A stretch of DNA of 42,699 bases from Planctomycetota bacterium (GCA_021831565.1 JAKBMM010000024.1:1-42699); one strand, 5' to 3'. Shown: positions 32,454-41,637, counted from the first letter of the stretch. The notes: a model not told the origin generated them from the sequence alone. Numbers and translations: made by a program.

Positions 32454-33488
32454 ATGCGGATGCATTGGCGCGGTCTGGAACTGCCCACCCGGATCGAGGT
32501 GGATCATTCTATTTCCACCGAGACGTATGGCAGGTTCTCCGTGGAGCCGTTCGAACGCGGCTTTGGAACGACCGTCGGTAATTCCCTTCGCCGGATCCTA
32601 CTAAGCTCCCTGGAAGGCGCCGCGGCGGTTTGGGTCCGCATTGCCGGCGCGGACCACGAATTCGCCCAGCTTCCCGGCGTCGTGGAAGATGTCACCGACA
32701 TCATTCTCAACGTCAAGAGCCTCGTGGTTTCCCTGGAGGGCGACGCTCCCAAAACCCTTGGTGTGAAGAAAAAGGGACCGGGGACCGTCACCGCCGGCGA
32801 TTTGCAGGGTGATCCCGCATTGACCATCCATAACAAGAACCTGGTTCTGGCCACCCTGACCAGTCCGAACGTCTTTGAGATGGAGCTGGAAGTCCGCAAG
32901 GGCCGCGGTTTCCTCACCGCCGCGGACAATACGCCCGCGGAGCAGATCATCGGTGTAATTCCCATCGATTCGGCCTACTCTCCGGTTACCCGTGTTCGCT
33001 ACAAAACCGAGGATACGCGCGTCGGCCAGAAGACCAACTACGACCGTCTGCAATTGGAAATATGGACCAACGGCACCATCACGCCCGACCTGGCCCTGGT
33101 GGAGGCCGCCAAAATTCTCCGCAAGCATCTCAACGCCTTTCTCCAGTATTTTGAGCCGGGCGATGAAGTCAACGCGCCCCTGGAATCCGACGAACCGGCC
33201 GTACCGGCCGTACTGAATGAGGAACTGGCGGCCCGGCTTATTCAGCCCATATCCACCATGGACCTCTCGGTGCGGGCCAGCAACTGTCTGGAGTCCTCGC
33301 GGATTCATACCATTGGCGATCTGGTGCGGTTGACCGACGGGGAGTTGCTTAAAGTGCGCAGTTTCGGCAAAACCAGCCTCCGTGAAGTCAAGAGAAAACT
33401 ACAGGACATGGGGCTGTCGCTGGGTATGAATGTACCGGTTAGCGAAGAAAATCCGCCCGCGCAGGAGCCGGTGGTGGAGGAGTCCTGA
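32454..33488 (+). CDS. rpoA: DNA-directed RNA polymerase subunit alpha
   Basis: This 344-residue subunit nucleates RNA polymerase assembly and contacts promoter UP elements. The N-terminal domain (about 1-235) has GRFSVEPFERGFGTTVGNSLRR split by family marks (PFERGFGTTVGNSLRRILLS). The C-terminal domain (about 255-325) has DLSVRASNCLESSRI, LLKVRSFGKTSLREV and a Glu/Pro-rich tail. GGAG before the ATG supports the start. The length is normal. It is followed 43 bp later by rplQ. Confidence 0.98.
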   Translation: MRMHWRGLELPTRIEVDHSISTETYGRFSVEPFERGFGTTVGNSLRRILLSSLEGAAAVWVRIAGADHEFAQLPGVVEDVTDIILNVKSLVVSLEGDAPKTLGVKKKGPGTVTAGDLQGDPALTIHNKNLVLATLTSPNVFEMELEVRKGRGFLTAADNTPAEQIIGVIPIDSAYSPVTRVRYKTEDTRVGQKTNYDRLQLEIWTNGTITPDLALVEAAKILRKHLNAFLQYFEPGDEVNAPLESDEPAVPAVLNEELAARLIQPISTMDLSVRASNCLESSRIHTIGDLVRLTDGELLKVRSFGKTSLREVKRKLQDMGLSLGMNVPVSEENPPAQEPVVEES

Positions 33489-33531
33489 TCAACCATCCCG
33501 GCGCACCGAAATCAACCATTGAGGACTATTT

Positions 33532-33987
33532 ATGCGTCATCTTATTGCAGGTCGAAGGCTTTCCCGCACGGCGGCCCATCGTAAGGCCATGCTGCGAAAC
33601 CTGTCCCAGTCTCTTTTCGAGCATGGCCAGGTCCGCACCACTCTGCCCAAGGCCAGGGAACTGGTCCGCTTTGTCGAACCGCTGATCACCCTGGCCCGCA
33701 AAAATACGCTCGCGGCCCGCCGGCTGGTTATCTCCCGCCTGCGCGACCGTCTGATGGCCGATCCGAAAGACCCCGACCGTCTGATGGATGAGAGTGTGGT
33801 TCAGAAACTCTTCAAGGAAATCGCCCCGCATTACGCCGACCGCAACGGCGGTTATACGCGAATCATCAAAACCGCCGAGTGGCGCATCGGAGATGCCGGT
33901 GACATTGCCATCGTTCAGCTTGTCGGCATTGCCAAGGTCCGCCAGCGCGCGACTCGTCCCGCTGCGGAATCCGCATCCGCCGAGTGA
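33532..33987 (+). CDS. rplQ: 50S ribosomal protein L17 (bL17)
   Basis: This 151-residue protein starts MRHLIAGRRLSRTAAHRKAM and continues LRNLSQSLFEHGQVRTTLPKA; the NGGYTRIIKT block is also diagnostic. The tail of about 15 residues after the core is Ala/Arg-rich. GAGG precedes the ATG. It is the last gene of this ribosomal string, with a strong hairpin 95 bp downstream. Confidence 0.97.
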   Translation: MRHLIAGRRLSRTAAHRKAMLRNLSQSLFEHGQVRTTLPKARELVRFVEPLITLARKNTLAARRLVISRLRDRLMADPKDPDRLMDESVVQKLFKEIAPHYADRNGGYTRIIKTAEWRIGDAGDIAIVQLVGIAKVRQRATRPAAESASAE

Positions 33988-34081
33988 TGGCGCCTGGCCG
34001 GGATTCCCGCCGCGGTTCTTCGCCAGCAGCCTTGCATCCGCCGCGTGGAGAAAACACGCGGGCCATTGCGCCGGCCCGCGC

Positions 34082-34111
34082 CGCCGGGTTCGCACTGCGG
34101 CGAACCCGGCG
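34082..34111 (+). terminator. Strong 12-bp hairpin downstream of rplQ
   Basis: CGCCGGGTTCGC (34082-34093) pairs perfectly with GCGAACCCGGCG (34100-34111) over a six-base loop. It stands 95 bp after rplQ. There is no T-run, so it may terminate poorly on its own, protect the mRNA end, or act in the leader of the HIT gene. Confidence 0.5.
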
Positions 34112-34235
34112 CATTACGAATTCGTCCAACGCGAAGCCGGGCCGCCGCGGTGACCCGCGTCGTTAAGGCCAACCCGGCGGCGGGCCGTGTACCGACAGCC
34201 GGGATGACTTATTCGCGCAACAAGAGGCCGCCGCC

Positions 34236-34700
34236 ATGACCGTGCCACAGAATGTTCTGAACGATCCCGATTGCATCTTCTGCAAAATCGTCGCCGGGCG
34301 GATTCCCTGCCACAAAATCCATGAAGATGACGCGATCGTGAGCTTTCTGGACAGCGGTCCGCTTGTTTCCGGCCATGCACTGGTGATCCCCAAGTCCCAT
34401 TACCAGAATGTTTTTGATGTTCCGCCGGAACTTTTCGCCCGCATCTCCGCGCAATTGCCAGCCTTGGCGCGTGCCGTCACGGCGGCGGTGGAAGCGCCGG
34501 CCTGCCATATTCTTCTGAACAATGGACCGCAGGCCATGCAGTCGGTATTGCACCTGCATTACCACATCATTCCCCGTAAAAATGGAGATCGCTTCTTTAT
34601 TCCCTGGCGCCCCGGCAGCCTGGATACCGCCACCGCCCGGCAACTTGTTTGCGAGATAAAAAATCGTCTTGGCGGAACGCAAGAGCTTGGACGTATTTAG
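34236..34700 (+). CDS. HIT-family nucleotide hydrolase/transferase
   Basis: This 154-residue protein has the histidine triad HLHYHII at 106-112 (H106, H108, H110). The N-terminal DCIFCKIVAGRIPCHKI carries the two cysteines that, with histidines further on, bind zinc in the HINT/PKCI branch. SGHALVIPKSHYQNVFD is also typical. It hydrolyses nucleoside phosphoramidates or dinucleotides; the exact substrate is uncertain. It is longer than HinT (about 115 residues) through a C-terminal extension, closer to the Fhit-like bacterial group. A clear stem-loop follows the stop. Confidence 0.93.
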   Translation: MTVPQNVLNDPDCIFCKIVAGRIPCHKIHEDDAIVSFLDSGPLVSGHALVIPKSHYQNVFDVPPELFARISAQLPALARAVTAAVEAPACHILLNNGPQAMQSVLHLHYHIIPRKNGDRFFIPWRPGSLDTATARQLVCEIKNRLGGTQELGRI

Positions 34701-34725
34701 AGCCTGTCTCATATAGACAGGCTCT
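34699..34725 (+). terminator. Stem-loop after the HIT gene
   Basis: GAGCCTGTCT (34700-34709) pairs with AGACAGGCTC (34715-34724) over a five-base loop, with one more A-T pair outside. It begins inside the stop codon. Only two T follow, so it is an intrinsic terminator of uncertain strength, and it is symmetric enough to work from either side. Confidence 0.6.
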
Positions 34726-34975
34726 TGTGGCGCAGCAAGGCGAAATCACCGCCGATTCAATCCCGCCGGGATGGCTGGGCTTTCGCAACCCGGTTTGCCA
34801 AAAAATATGGTTATTTTCAACGCAATTCATTTTATAGGCTGTATTGCAAACCGCACCCCACCTGCGTAGACTAACACGCACGCGTTTCGGGACCACACAG
34901 GCTCTACAGGAGTGGCCGCCCCATGAAAAATGTCCGCGAGCTACATAATTCCACAACAGAAGGCGCCGTGTTTTA

Positions 34976-36520
34976 ATGCTCTCGATTGCCGGTAGTATAT
35001 TTAACGCGCTTTACCTGCTCGTGCTGGTGGTCTTGACCGTTTATGGTCTGCACCGGTATTGGGAGGTCATCCTCTATTATTGGACCGGGCGCAAAGAACA
35101 TCTCGCACCTCCGGCGCCGCGGGAATTCCCGGATCTTCCCCCGGTTACCATCCAGTTGCCCATGTTTAATGAGCGCTACGTGGCCACCCGGGTCATTGAG
35201 GCCGCCGCCCGCATGGATTACCCCCGGCACCTGCTCCAGATACAGGTTCTGGACGATTCCACCGACGATTCCGCCGAAATCGCCCGGTCAACTTGTCAAC
35301 GGTTACGAGAGACGGGCCAAGATATCCAGTACATCCACCGGAACAATCGATTCGGTTACAAAGCGGGCGCCCTGGAAAACGGCTTGGCTACGGCCAAAGG
35401 CGAATTCATCGCCATTTTTGACGCCGATTTCATCCCTCCCTCCGACATGCTCCGCGGCGTGATTCATCATTTTACCGATCCCGCCATCGGATGCGTACAA
35501 ACCCGCTGGGAACACATCAACCGCCGCCATTCACTGCTGACGCGCTGCCAGGCGATTTTCCTCGACGGACATTTTGTCATTGAACATGCGGCGCGCAACC
35601 GCAGCGGGCGGTTCATCAATTTCAACGGCACCGGCGGGGTGTGGAGAAAAAGCGCCATTGTCAGTTCCGGCGGCTGGCAGCATGATACGCTTACCGAAGA
35701 CCTGGATCTGTCCTATCGCGCCCAGCTTTGCGGCTGGCACCTGGTTTTTCTGCCCAAAATGATCTGCCCGGCTGAATTGCCGCCGGAAATCGTCGCGTTC
35801 AAGCGGCAGCAGCATCGTTGGACCAAGGGAAGCGTTCAAACGGCGGTAAAACTTCTGCCCTCCCTGCTCAAAAAACCCCTGCCTTTACGGGTCAAAGTGG
35901 AAGCGTTTCTCCATCTGTGCTCCGGGGTGGTTTATCCCATGGCGGTTTTGCTTTCGCTGCTTCTGTTTCCGACGTTCTTTCTGGGCGGGCCGGGTATCCT
36001 TTTTCCCGCATCCCCCGTTCTGCGGGGAACGCTCCTGACGATGTTCATCATTCTTACCTTTTCCGCCGGTACATTCTACATGGTCGCGCAGAGAGAGCTT
36101 GGTGAAAGCTGGATTCGCGCCATAGTGCGAATGCCCATGCTGATGGCCGTGGCCATGGGCATCAGCCTGACCAACTCTCTGGCCGTGCTCGAAGCTCTTT
36201 TTCGGCATGAAAGCGAGTTTACCCGCACGCCCAAGTACGGCATTCAGTGCGATACGCCGTCCAATGCCTGGAAAAGCCGTGCGGCCGGGTTCCGCCAGAA
36301 GATCAATTGGCTGCCCTTCGCCGAGATTGGCCTGGGCTTGTATCTATTGTTGTGCGCGATTGCCGCCGTGGTTCTGCAACGCGCGGAGATGTGCGTTCCT
36401 TTTCTGTTGATCTTCATGTGCGGTTACCTGTATGTCGGTATTTTATCCCTGTATGCGCAATGCGCGCCCCGCCGCGGTAAAGTCAGTGATTCCGCCTTTG
36501 CCCCCGCCATGGCGGGCTGA
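34976..36520 (+). CDS. Membrane family 2 glycosyltransferase (cellulose/mannan synthase-like)
   Basis: This 514-residue inner-membrane protein has an N-terminal membrane helix (about 8-25), a cytoplasmic GT-A domain (about 55-280) and five or so C-terminal helices from about 315. The processive GT2 residues are present: QVLDDSTDD, IFDADFIPP (DxD), the acceptor-site TEDLDLSYRA and QQHRWTKG (QxxRW). It most resembles the CslA-like branch, which makes beta-1,4-mannan or glucan-type chains. No PilZ domain and no BcsB are seen. The donor sugar is not predictable. The ATG at 34976 has no clear ribosome binding site. The unknown membrane-anchored gene 14 bp downstream is probably co-transcribed. Confidence 0.9.
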   Translation: MLSIAGSIFNALYLLVLVVLTVYGLHRYWEVILYYWTGRKEHLAPPAPREFPDLPPVTIQLPMFNERYVATRVIEAAARMDYPRHLLQIQVLDDSTDDSAEIARSTCQRLRETGQDIQYIHRNNRFGYKAGALENGLATAKGEFIAIFDADFIPPSDMLRGVIHHFTDPAIGCVQTRWEHINRRHSLLTRCQAIFLDGHFVIEHAARNRSGRFINFNGTGGVWRKSAIVSSGGWQHDTLTEDLDLSYRAQLCGWHLVFLPKMICPAELPPEIVAFKRQQHRWTKGSVQTAVKLLPSLLKKPLPLRVKVEAFLHLCSGVVYPMAVLLSLLLFPTFFLGGPGILFPASPVLRGTLLTMFIILTFSAGTFYMVAQRELGESWIRAIVRMPMLMAVAMGISLTNSLAVLEALFRHESEFTRTPKYGIQCDTPSNAWKSRAAGFRQKINWLPFAEIGLGLYLLLCAIAAVVLQRAEMCVPFLLIFMCGYLYVGILSLYAQCAPRRGKVSDSAFAPAMAG

Positions 36521-36534
36521 ACCGGTGTTTTGCC

Positions 36535-37410
36535 ATGCCTGAATACTCGCTTCGGCCAGTTCGTCTGTTGCTTGTTCTGGCGGTCCTCGTCTTAATCGTC
36601 GCCGGAGCCTGGTGGTATTTCACCCGCCCCGGTCCGAATCCTCTAAGCAGATATCCCGTCGGGGGCCGGGCGCTGGTCGGACGATTTTTCTCTCTGGTGT
36701 CCAGCGACCGCACGCACAAGATTCATCAGGCTTTTCGGCTTATTACCTGGCCGCAGCGTAAGGCGCAGCGGAAAAACCGCGGCCGGTATTGGCAACGTTT
36801 TGGGGAGCTTTATCAATATCTGGCCGGCCTCTTCGGACCCTCCTGGGGAGCGGATGTCCGCATCCAGCGAAATAAATCCATCATCCCGTCCGCCGGCGGA
36901 ATCCACGCCGGAAAGTGGCAATATGTCGTCCACGTCGCGACCGAAACATTCCACGTGCGGGTTCAACCGCAAAACAACTTGCGCCAGCCGCCCCTGCCCG
37001 GGCCCACGCGTTATGGACTGGTGGCCATCCGCGAGTTTTCCTTCTCCGGAGGCCGGCGGGGCCGCAAGGCCCGGATGGTCCATTCGCTTCTGGGAGTGGC
37101 GGGCATGGGCCGGGCGGGTGAAAACATCAGCGCCATCAGCGCCGCCTATGGCGGAAAAATACACGAAAAACCGTGGCAAATTAAAGAGCGGCTGTTGCCT
37201 GTTGTGGAACATCCACATGCCGCCGCGCTGCGGCAATGCGTGTATCAACTCTGGCCGGTAAGGCATGATCCCACCGTGCGAATGGTGCTGAAAAAAATTG
37301 CCGCCGATCCGCGTTATACCTCCGACATCCGCCAGGATGCCCGGCAGGTTCTTTCCGGCCGGGTTTCCAAGGCCATTCTCATCGGCAATGGCGTTGTCAA
37401 TACCCATTGA
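36535..37410 (+). CDS. Membrane-anchored protein of unknown function
   Basis: This 291-residue protein has one N-terminal membrane helix (about residues 9-27, LLLVLAVLVLIVAGAWWYF), a short Pro/Gly linker, and an Arg/Lys-rich domain predicted on the outer side of the inner membrane. Near residues 90-200 there are alternating strands (KWQYVVHVATETFHVRVQP). The C-terminal part (VEHPHAAALRQCVYQLWPVR, then VRMVLKKIAADPRYTSDIR) resembles one HEAT-like repeat pair. I do not recognise the family. It lies 14 bp after the glycosyltransferase, so a role in making, exporting or anchoring the same glycan is likely but unproven. Confidence 0.75.
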   Translation: MPEYSLRPVRLLLVLAVLVLIVAGAWWYFTRPGPNPLSRYPVGGRALVGRFFSLVSSDRTHKIHQAFRLITWPQRKAQRKNRGRYWQRFGELYQYLAGLFGPSWGADVRIQRNKSIIPSAGGIHAGKWQYVVHVATETFHVRVQPQNNLRQPPLPGPTRYGLVAIREFSFSGGRRGRKARMVHSLLGVAGMGRAGENISAISAAYGGKIHEKPWQIKERLLPVVEHPHAAALRQCVYQLWPVRHDPTVRMVLKKIAADPRYTSDIRQDARQVLSGRVSKAILIGNGVVNTH

Positions 37411-37521
37411 AAACCACGTTCATTTCCTCGGGAACCGCAGGTCGCCAATGTATTAAAAAAGACCGCTTGGAGTATAATCGAATATACTTTGGCACACCGA
37501 TTGCTCGGCAATTCACGCCGA

Positions 37522-37541
37522 ATCCCGACAGCCATCGGGAT
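37522..37541. repeat. Intergenic palindrome, CCCGATAGC family, copy 4
   Basis: ATCCCGACAGCCATCGGGAT has eight-base arms (ATCCCGA/TCGGGAT plus a centre). It lies upstream of rpoN, in what may be its leader. Confidence 0.65.
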
Positions 37542-37575
37542 CACGCTCCGGAGTGCCGGCTGGCGGAAAGAAACC

Positions 37576-39096
37576 ATGCGGCTGAATACCTCCACCCACC
37601 TGCGTCTCGAACAGCGGATGAAGCTCTCGCCGCGCATGATTCAGTCGATGGAAATACTTCAATTGCCCACCCTGGCCCTGGAGCAGCGCGTCAACGAGGA
37701 ACTTGCCGCCAATCCTGTTCTCGAAAAACTCGATTCACCTTACGATCAGGGGCCGGATTTGGCGCCGGTCGCCGGCATCCCCGCCGCGGCGCTGGAAAAG
37801 TCGCCGGCGACGGGGTCGGACTCCGCTTCTGACGATCCCTCCGCCCGGGCCGGGTCGGATCCCGCCGCGCCGTCCCCGACTCTCTGGTCTGATGATCACA
37901 ATGAGACGTTTTTTTCTCCGCGGTCCGGCGCCCGCCGCCCGGCCGGCGATCGTGATCCCAAGCTCGCAGCCCTGGCCAATGCACCCGCCCCCGGCGCATC
38001 CTTGTCGGAACAATTGCTCGCGCAGTGGAATTTGTTGGATATCGATGAATCCACCCGCAGCGCCGGGCAGAGGCTCATCGAGTGGATTGATCCGGACGGC
38101 TACATCCGCGAGAGCATCGATGTGATCACGCGTGACCTGCCGCCCGGAGTGCGCCGCCAGGACGTGGAACGGGCTTGGCCGCTTCTGCAGCGCCGGCTGG
38201 AACCGGCCGGAATCGGCGCCCGCAATCTCCGGGAATGCCTGCTGCTGCAGTTGGATGCCCTGGCCCGCGATCAGAAGGAGCTGGTCCACGCGCCGCGCCT
38301 GCTGGTGGAGCGCCACCTGGCGGACCTGGAAATGAACCGCCTGCCGCAAATCGCCCGCAGGAGCGGCCTATCCCTGGAGCAGATCAAGCAGGCCCGCGCG
38401 TTCCTGGCCCGGTTCCTGCATCCGAGTCCCGGCCGGCTGCTGATCGATTCCCGTGCGACTTTCGTTACGCCCGATGCCGTCATCGAACCGGATGAGCAAA
38501 CCGGTCGCTACCACGTGCGCCTCGCCGACGATCACCTGCCGCGCCTGTGCATCAACGAGGTATACAGCCGCATGGCCCGTCCCGGCGAGCCGGGCGTGGA
38601 TGAAAAAACCCACCAGTTCCTGGCGGACCACATCCGCAACGCCCGTTGGCTGATCGATGCCATCGAACAGCGCCGCCACACGCTTCTGCGCGTGTTGCGC
38701 GTCGCGGCCGAAGCCCAGAAAGACTTTATTGACTTGGGCCCGAAACATCTCCGGCCGCTGCCGATGACCGCCGTCGCCGAGCGGCTCGGCGTCCACGTGG
38801 CCACGGTCAGCCGTGCAGTTGCTGATAAATATGTAAATACGCCGCGCGGCGTGATTCCCCTGCGCCGGTTTTTCAGCGGCGGAACCGAAGACTCCACCGG
38901 CCAGGCCGTAAGCTGGGACGCCATCCGGGTTCAGTTGGAGGAGATGGTGCAAAGCGAAGACAGGAAAAACCCGCTCGCCGACGATGAAATCGTCGCCCGG
39001 CTCCGGGAAAAGGGAATCACCCTGGCGCGCCGGACCGTCGCCAAGTATCGCAAGATTTGCAAAATTCCCCCCGCCCGCCGCCGCCGCGAATATTAA
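37576..39096 (+). CDS. rpoN: RNA polymerase sigma-54 factor
   Basis: This 506-residue alternative sigma factor needs enhancer-binding ATPases to open promoters. The N-terminal region I is LEQRMKLSPRMIQSMEILQL with LEQRVNEELAANP-type continuation. An acidic, Ser/Pro-rich region II follows (about 55-125). The core-binding domain comes next (ASLSEQLLAQW onward), then the helix-turn-helix (MTAVAERLGVHVATVSRAV), and the RpoN box ARRTVAKYR at about 484-492. The ATG at 37576 gives the usual start; upstream codons cover a palindrome. No hpf or PTS genes follow, unlike in proteobacteria. Confidence 0.98.
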   Translation: MRLNTSTHLRLEQRMKLSPRMIQSMEILQLPTLALEQRVNEELAANPVLEKLDSPYDQGPDLAPVAGIPAAALEKSPATGSDSASDDPSARAGSDPAAPSPTLWSDDHNETFFSPRSGARRPAGDRDPKLAALANAPAPGASLSEQLLAQWNLLDIDESTRSAGQRLIEWIDPDGYIRESIDVITRDLPPGVRRQDVERAWPLLQRRLEPAGIGARNLRECLLLQLDALARDQKELVHAPRLLVERHLADLEMNRLPQIARRSGLSLEQIKQARAFLARFLHPSPGRLLIDSRATFVTPDAVIEPDEQTGRYHVRLADDHLPRLCINEVYSRMARPGEPGVDEKTHQFLADHIRNARWLIDAIEQRRHTLLRVLRVAAEAQKDFIDLGPKHLRPLPMTAVAERLGVHVATVSRAVADKYVNTPRGVIPLRRFFSGGTEDSTGQAVSWDAIRVQLEEMVQSEDRKNPLADDEIVARLREKGITLARRTVAKYRKICKIPPARRRREY

Positions 39097-39258
39097 CCCG
39101 GATTTTGCACCGCGGAGGCGCAGAGCACGCAGAGGCGACGAAGGAGTAAATGGATAGGAATGATGAGATAGCCGACAGTCTATAGCTGCGGTGTTGTGGA
39201 AAAAACTCTATAAGTGCTTTCATTTCAACAACCTCTGCGATCTCTGCGTCTCGGCGGT
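39097..39258. repeat. CCTCCGCGGTG-type dispersed element without ORF, with inverted arms
   Basis: A 28-bp arm at about 39109-39136 (starting CACCGCGGAGGCGCAGAG) is an imperfect inverted repeat of about 39230-39258 (ending CTCTGCGTCTCGGCGGTG). The left border 39097-39118 is the near-exact reverse complement of 41993-42014. No reading frame lies between the arms. It sits just downstream of the rpoN stop, between convergent genes. Confidence 0.7.
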
Positions 39259-39317
39259 GAAATGTTCGGGGTGGAGCGGTTCGAGTTTTTTTATGGCGAA
39301 CCGCCGGAAACGCGATC

Positions 39318-40670
39318 TCACCTGGCTCCCGGGAACATCTGCTGCATGGAGACGCCGCCGCTCGGCGGCGCCGGGGTGTTGCCGGGGGAGCCGGAATTCC
39401 CCGGCGGGACCGATGCCGGTTGCGTCGTGGCGCCGCCCAGCGGCGTCAATGCGGGTTTCAAAAACAGATAATACAACCGTCCCTTGCTGTACTCATAACC
39501 GGCCTGTGTTTGCGCCTCCGGTCCAATGCCCATGTAAATGTCGGCGCGGCCCGCCGCCCGAATTGCTCCGCCGGTGTCCTGGTCCAGCAGAAAACCCTTG
39601 AACGGCTGGATGTTGCCGGAAGTGTCCGGCATTTGGGCGGTCACATACGTGATCGCCGCCCGCGGAAAAATGCTCTGGTAAGGCGGCGCTTCAATGGTTT
39701 TATCCGTGGCCAGCGTGCGGTGCGCGGTTACTTTCACGCCCAGCGATCCCAGCGGCCAGTGCGCCGGATTGTATACCTTGAGAAAAGCCATGAATTTATT
39801 GTGCATAATGATATTCTCCACCTGCCGCGGATGAATTTGAAAATAGGCTTCGATGGCCGGCAGCGAGAGTTTGCGCGCGCTGATCTTCCCCGCCTTCATC
39901 AATGCGATCCCCAGCCCGTGGTAGGTGCGTCCATTGTCGCCGGCGTAGCCGATGGTCATTACCTGGCCATTGGTGAGAATCACCTTGGCCGACCCCTGAA
40001 TTTCAGCCACGTAGGCGTCCAGCGGGTTGCTGAACCACACCAATTCCCGACCGCGCAGCAGATGCTGCTTGAGGATTTTGGCGCGTGATGGATATGGGCG
40101 GATCGTTCCATTGGGCAATTTCTGGCCCAGAGTCTGCCCGGTAATCGGATTGCTTACCAGGTCCAGCGGGCGTTTGTACACCGGGTAGCGGTATTGGAGG
40201 GTTTTGGTCAGGCTGCCGTAAAGAATCGGTGTGTAATAGCCGGTGAACCACACGTCGCCCCGGGTGTCATAGCCCTTGGCTGTATATACATCATAACGTT
40301 GCACGATGTTTTTTTGGAATTGCGCCGCCGTGGGTACTGTCCGGAGCATGGTGCGGAAATCATAAAGGGTGTTGAGCTCCTGCCGATGCGTAATCGGCCC
40401 GTCGGGAAAGAAAAGCCGGCTCGTAGGCGTCCGCATGTACTGGATGGAGCGGTCAATCGCCGTGATCAACCCTTTCTTGTGCAGAAAAGCCGACTCCATG
40501 TTCGGATACTGACTGGGGCTTAGCTTGCGCAGCCCCCAGTGGCCCGGGGGCAATTGCCGGTCCACGTTTGTGCGCGGCGCCTTAATGATGGTGTTGTTAT
40601 GCGTGGCGCATCCCGCCAGCAGAGCCGCAATGCCCAGAAGTTCCGCCAGCCAAATCAGTCTTCGTTTCAT
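39318..40670 (-). CDS. mltA: Membrane-bound lytic murein transglycosylase A
   Basis: This 450-residue lipoprotein has the signal MKRRLIWLAELLGIAALLAG with Cys directly after, so it is anchored in the outer membrane. It cleaves peptidoglycan glycan strands. The MltA beta-barrel part starts about VWFTGYYTPILYGS; the C-terminal 3D domain has FLLDQDTGGAIRAAGRADIY with three conserved Asp. AAITYVTAQMPD also fits. A Pro/Gly/Ser-rich tail of about 40 residues follows the catalytic region, which is unusual. AGGA precedes ATG 40670; an open extension to 40784 has no signal features. Confidence 0.94.
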   Translation of the reverse strand: MKRRLIWLAELLGIAALLAGCATHNNTIIKAPRTNVDRQLPPGHWGLRKLSPSQYPNMESAFLHKKGLITAIDRSIQYMRTPTSRLFFPDGPITHRQELNTLYDFRTMLRTVPTAAQFQKNIVQRYDVYTAKGYDTRGDVWFTGYYTPILYGSLTKTLQYRYPVYKRPLDLVSNPITGQTLGQKLPNGTIRPYPSRAKILKQHLLRGRELVWFSNPLDAYVAEIQGSAKVILTNGQVMTIGYAGDNGRTYHGLGIALMKAGKISARKLSLPAIEAYFQIHPRQVENIIMHNKFMAFLKVYNPAHWPLGSLGVKVTAHRTLATDKTIEAPPYQSIFPRAAITYVTAQMPDTSGNIQPFKGFLLDQDTGGAIRAAGRADIYMGIGPEAQTQAGYEYSKGRLYYLFLKPALTPLGGATTQPASVPPGNSGSPGNTPAPPSGGVSMQQMFPGAR

Positions 40671-40761
40671 AGAGGTTCCTTTACCGCCATGCCTGGCCCG
40701 ATAAAACCTTGCGATACCAGTATAGCGGAAAATATCCGCAGGCAATATTTGAGATAGTTTT

Positions 40762-41637
40762 TTATTCCTGCGGAACCACCACATTGTCGATCAGACGCGT
40801 CGCGCCCAGCCGCGCGGCGACCAGCAGCACGCACCGGTCATTGACAACTCCGGCAAACTCCGCGAGCGTATCGGCGTGACACGGTAGCGCATATTGAACT
40901 TCCAGGCCGGCGGCGGCGATGGGGCCGGCCATTTCCTCGATCAGGTGTTTTACTTCGCGGCGGCCATGCAAAATTTCATCCTTCGCCCGGCATAAGGCGC
41001 GATAAACCACCGCGGCCGCGGGACGCTCCCGCGGCGTCAGGCGGCGATTGCGGCTGCTCATGGCCAGACCGTCCGGCTCGCGAATGGTCGGAGCGGTCAA
41101 CACATCCACTGGAAAATTCATCTCCCGAATCATCCGCCGCAGAATGAGCTGCTGCTGGTAGTCTTTTTGTCCGAGAATGAGCATGCCCGGTTGCACCATT
41201 GCCAGCAACCGGGCCACCACGACGCATACGCCGTGGAAATGCCCCGGTCGTATTTTCCCCTCCAGCACGTCGCCCAGCGGGTCCTGGTATCCGGCGGGAT
41301 CGCGTGGAGAATCCGCCGGCGCCTCGTCTTGCGGATACATTTCCCGCGCGGTGGGCGCAAAGAGAATATCGGTGCGCCACTGGCGCAGCAGGCGCGCATC
41401 CTCCGCGAAGGGGCGGGGATAACTTGCAAAATCTTCGGCGGGACCGAACTGCTTCGGATTGACAAAAATGCTGACGAGCACGCACCCGTCCGGTCCGGCC
41501 GCCTGGCGGGCCAGTTGCACCAGGTGGCCATGCCCCGCATGGAGCGCGCCCATGGTGGGCACAAACACCACGCGCGCGGTGGCGGAAAGAGCCTGCCGCC
41601 AGCGCCGCAATTCCGTGATGGTCCTGATGATCCGCAT
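40762..41637 (-). CDS. panC: Pantothenate synthetase
   Basis: This 291-residue enzyme joins pantoate and beta-alanine using ATP. VPTMGALHAGHGHLV at 27-41 carries the HxGH nucleotide-binding motif. VSIFVNPKQFGPAEDF, FHGVCVVVARLL, LGQKDYQQQLILRRM and MSSRNRRL (SSRN) complete the active site. The length is normal. The start at 41637 gives MRIIRTITEL; a further ATG at 41655 is possible. It is downstream of the GxxExxY remnant and folK on the same strand. panB and panD are not in the window. Confidence 0.97.
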   Translation of the reverse strand: MRIIRTITELRRWRQALSATARVVFVPTMGALHAGHGHLVQLARQAAGPDGCVLVSIFVNPKQFGPAEDFASYPRPFAEDARLLRQWRTDILFAPTAREMYPQDEAPADSPRDPAGYQDPLGDVLEGKIRPGHFHGVCVVVARLLAMVQPGMLILGQKDYQQQLILRRMIREMNFPVDVLTAPTIREPDGLAMSSRNRRLTPRERPAAAVVYRALCRAKDEILHGRREVKHLIEEMAGPIAAAGLEVQYALPCHADTLAEFAGVVNDRCVLLVAARLGATRLIDNVVVPQE

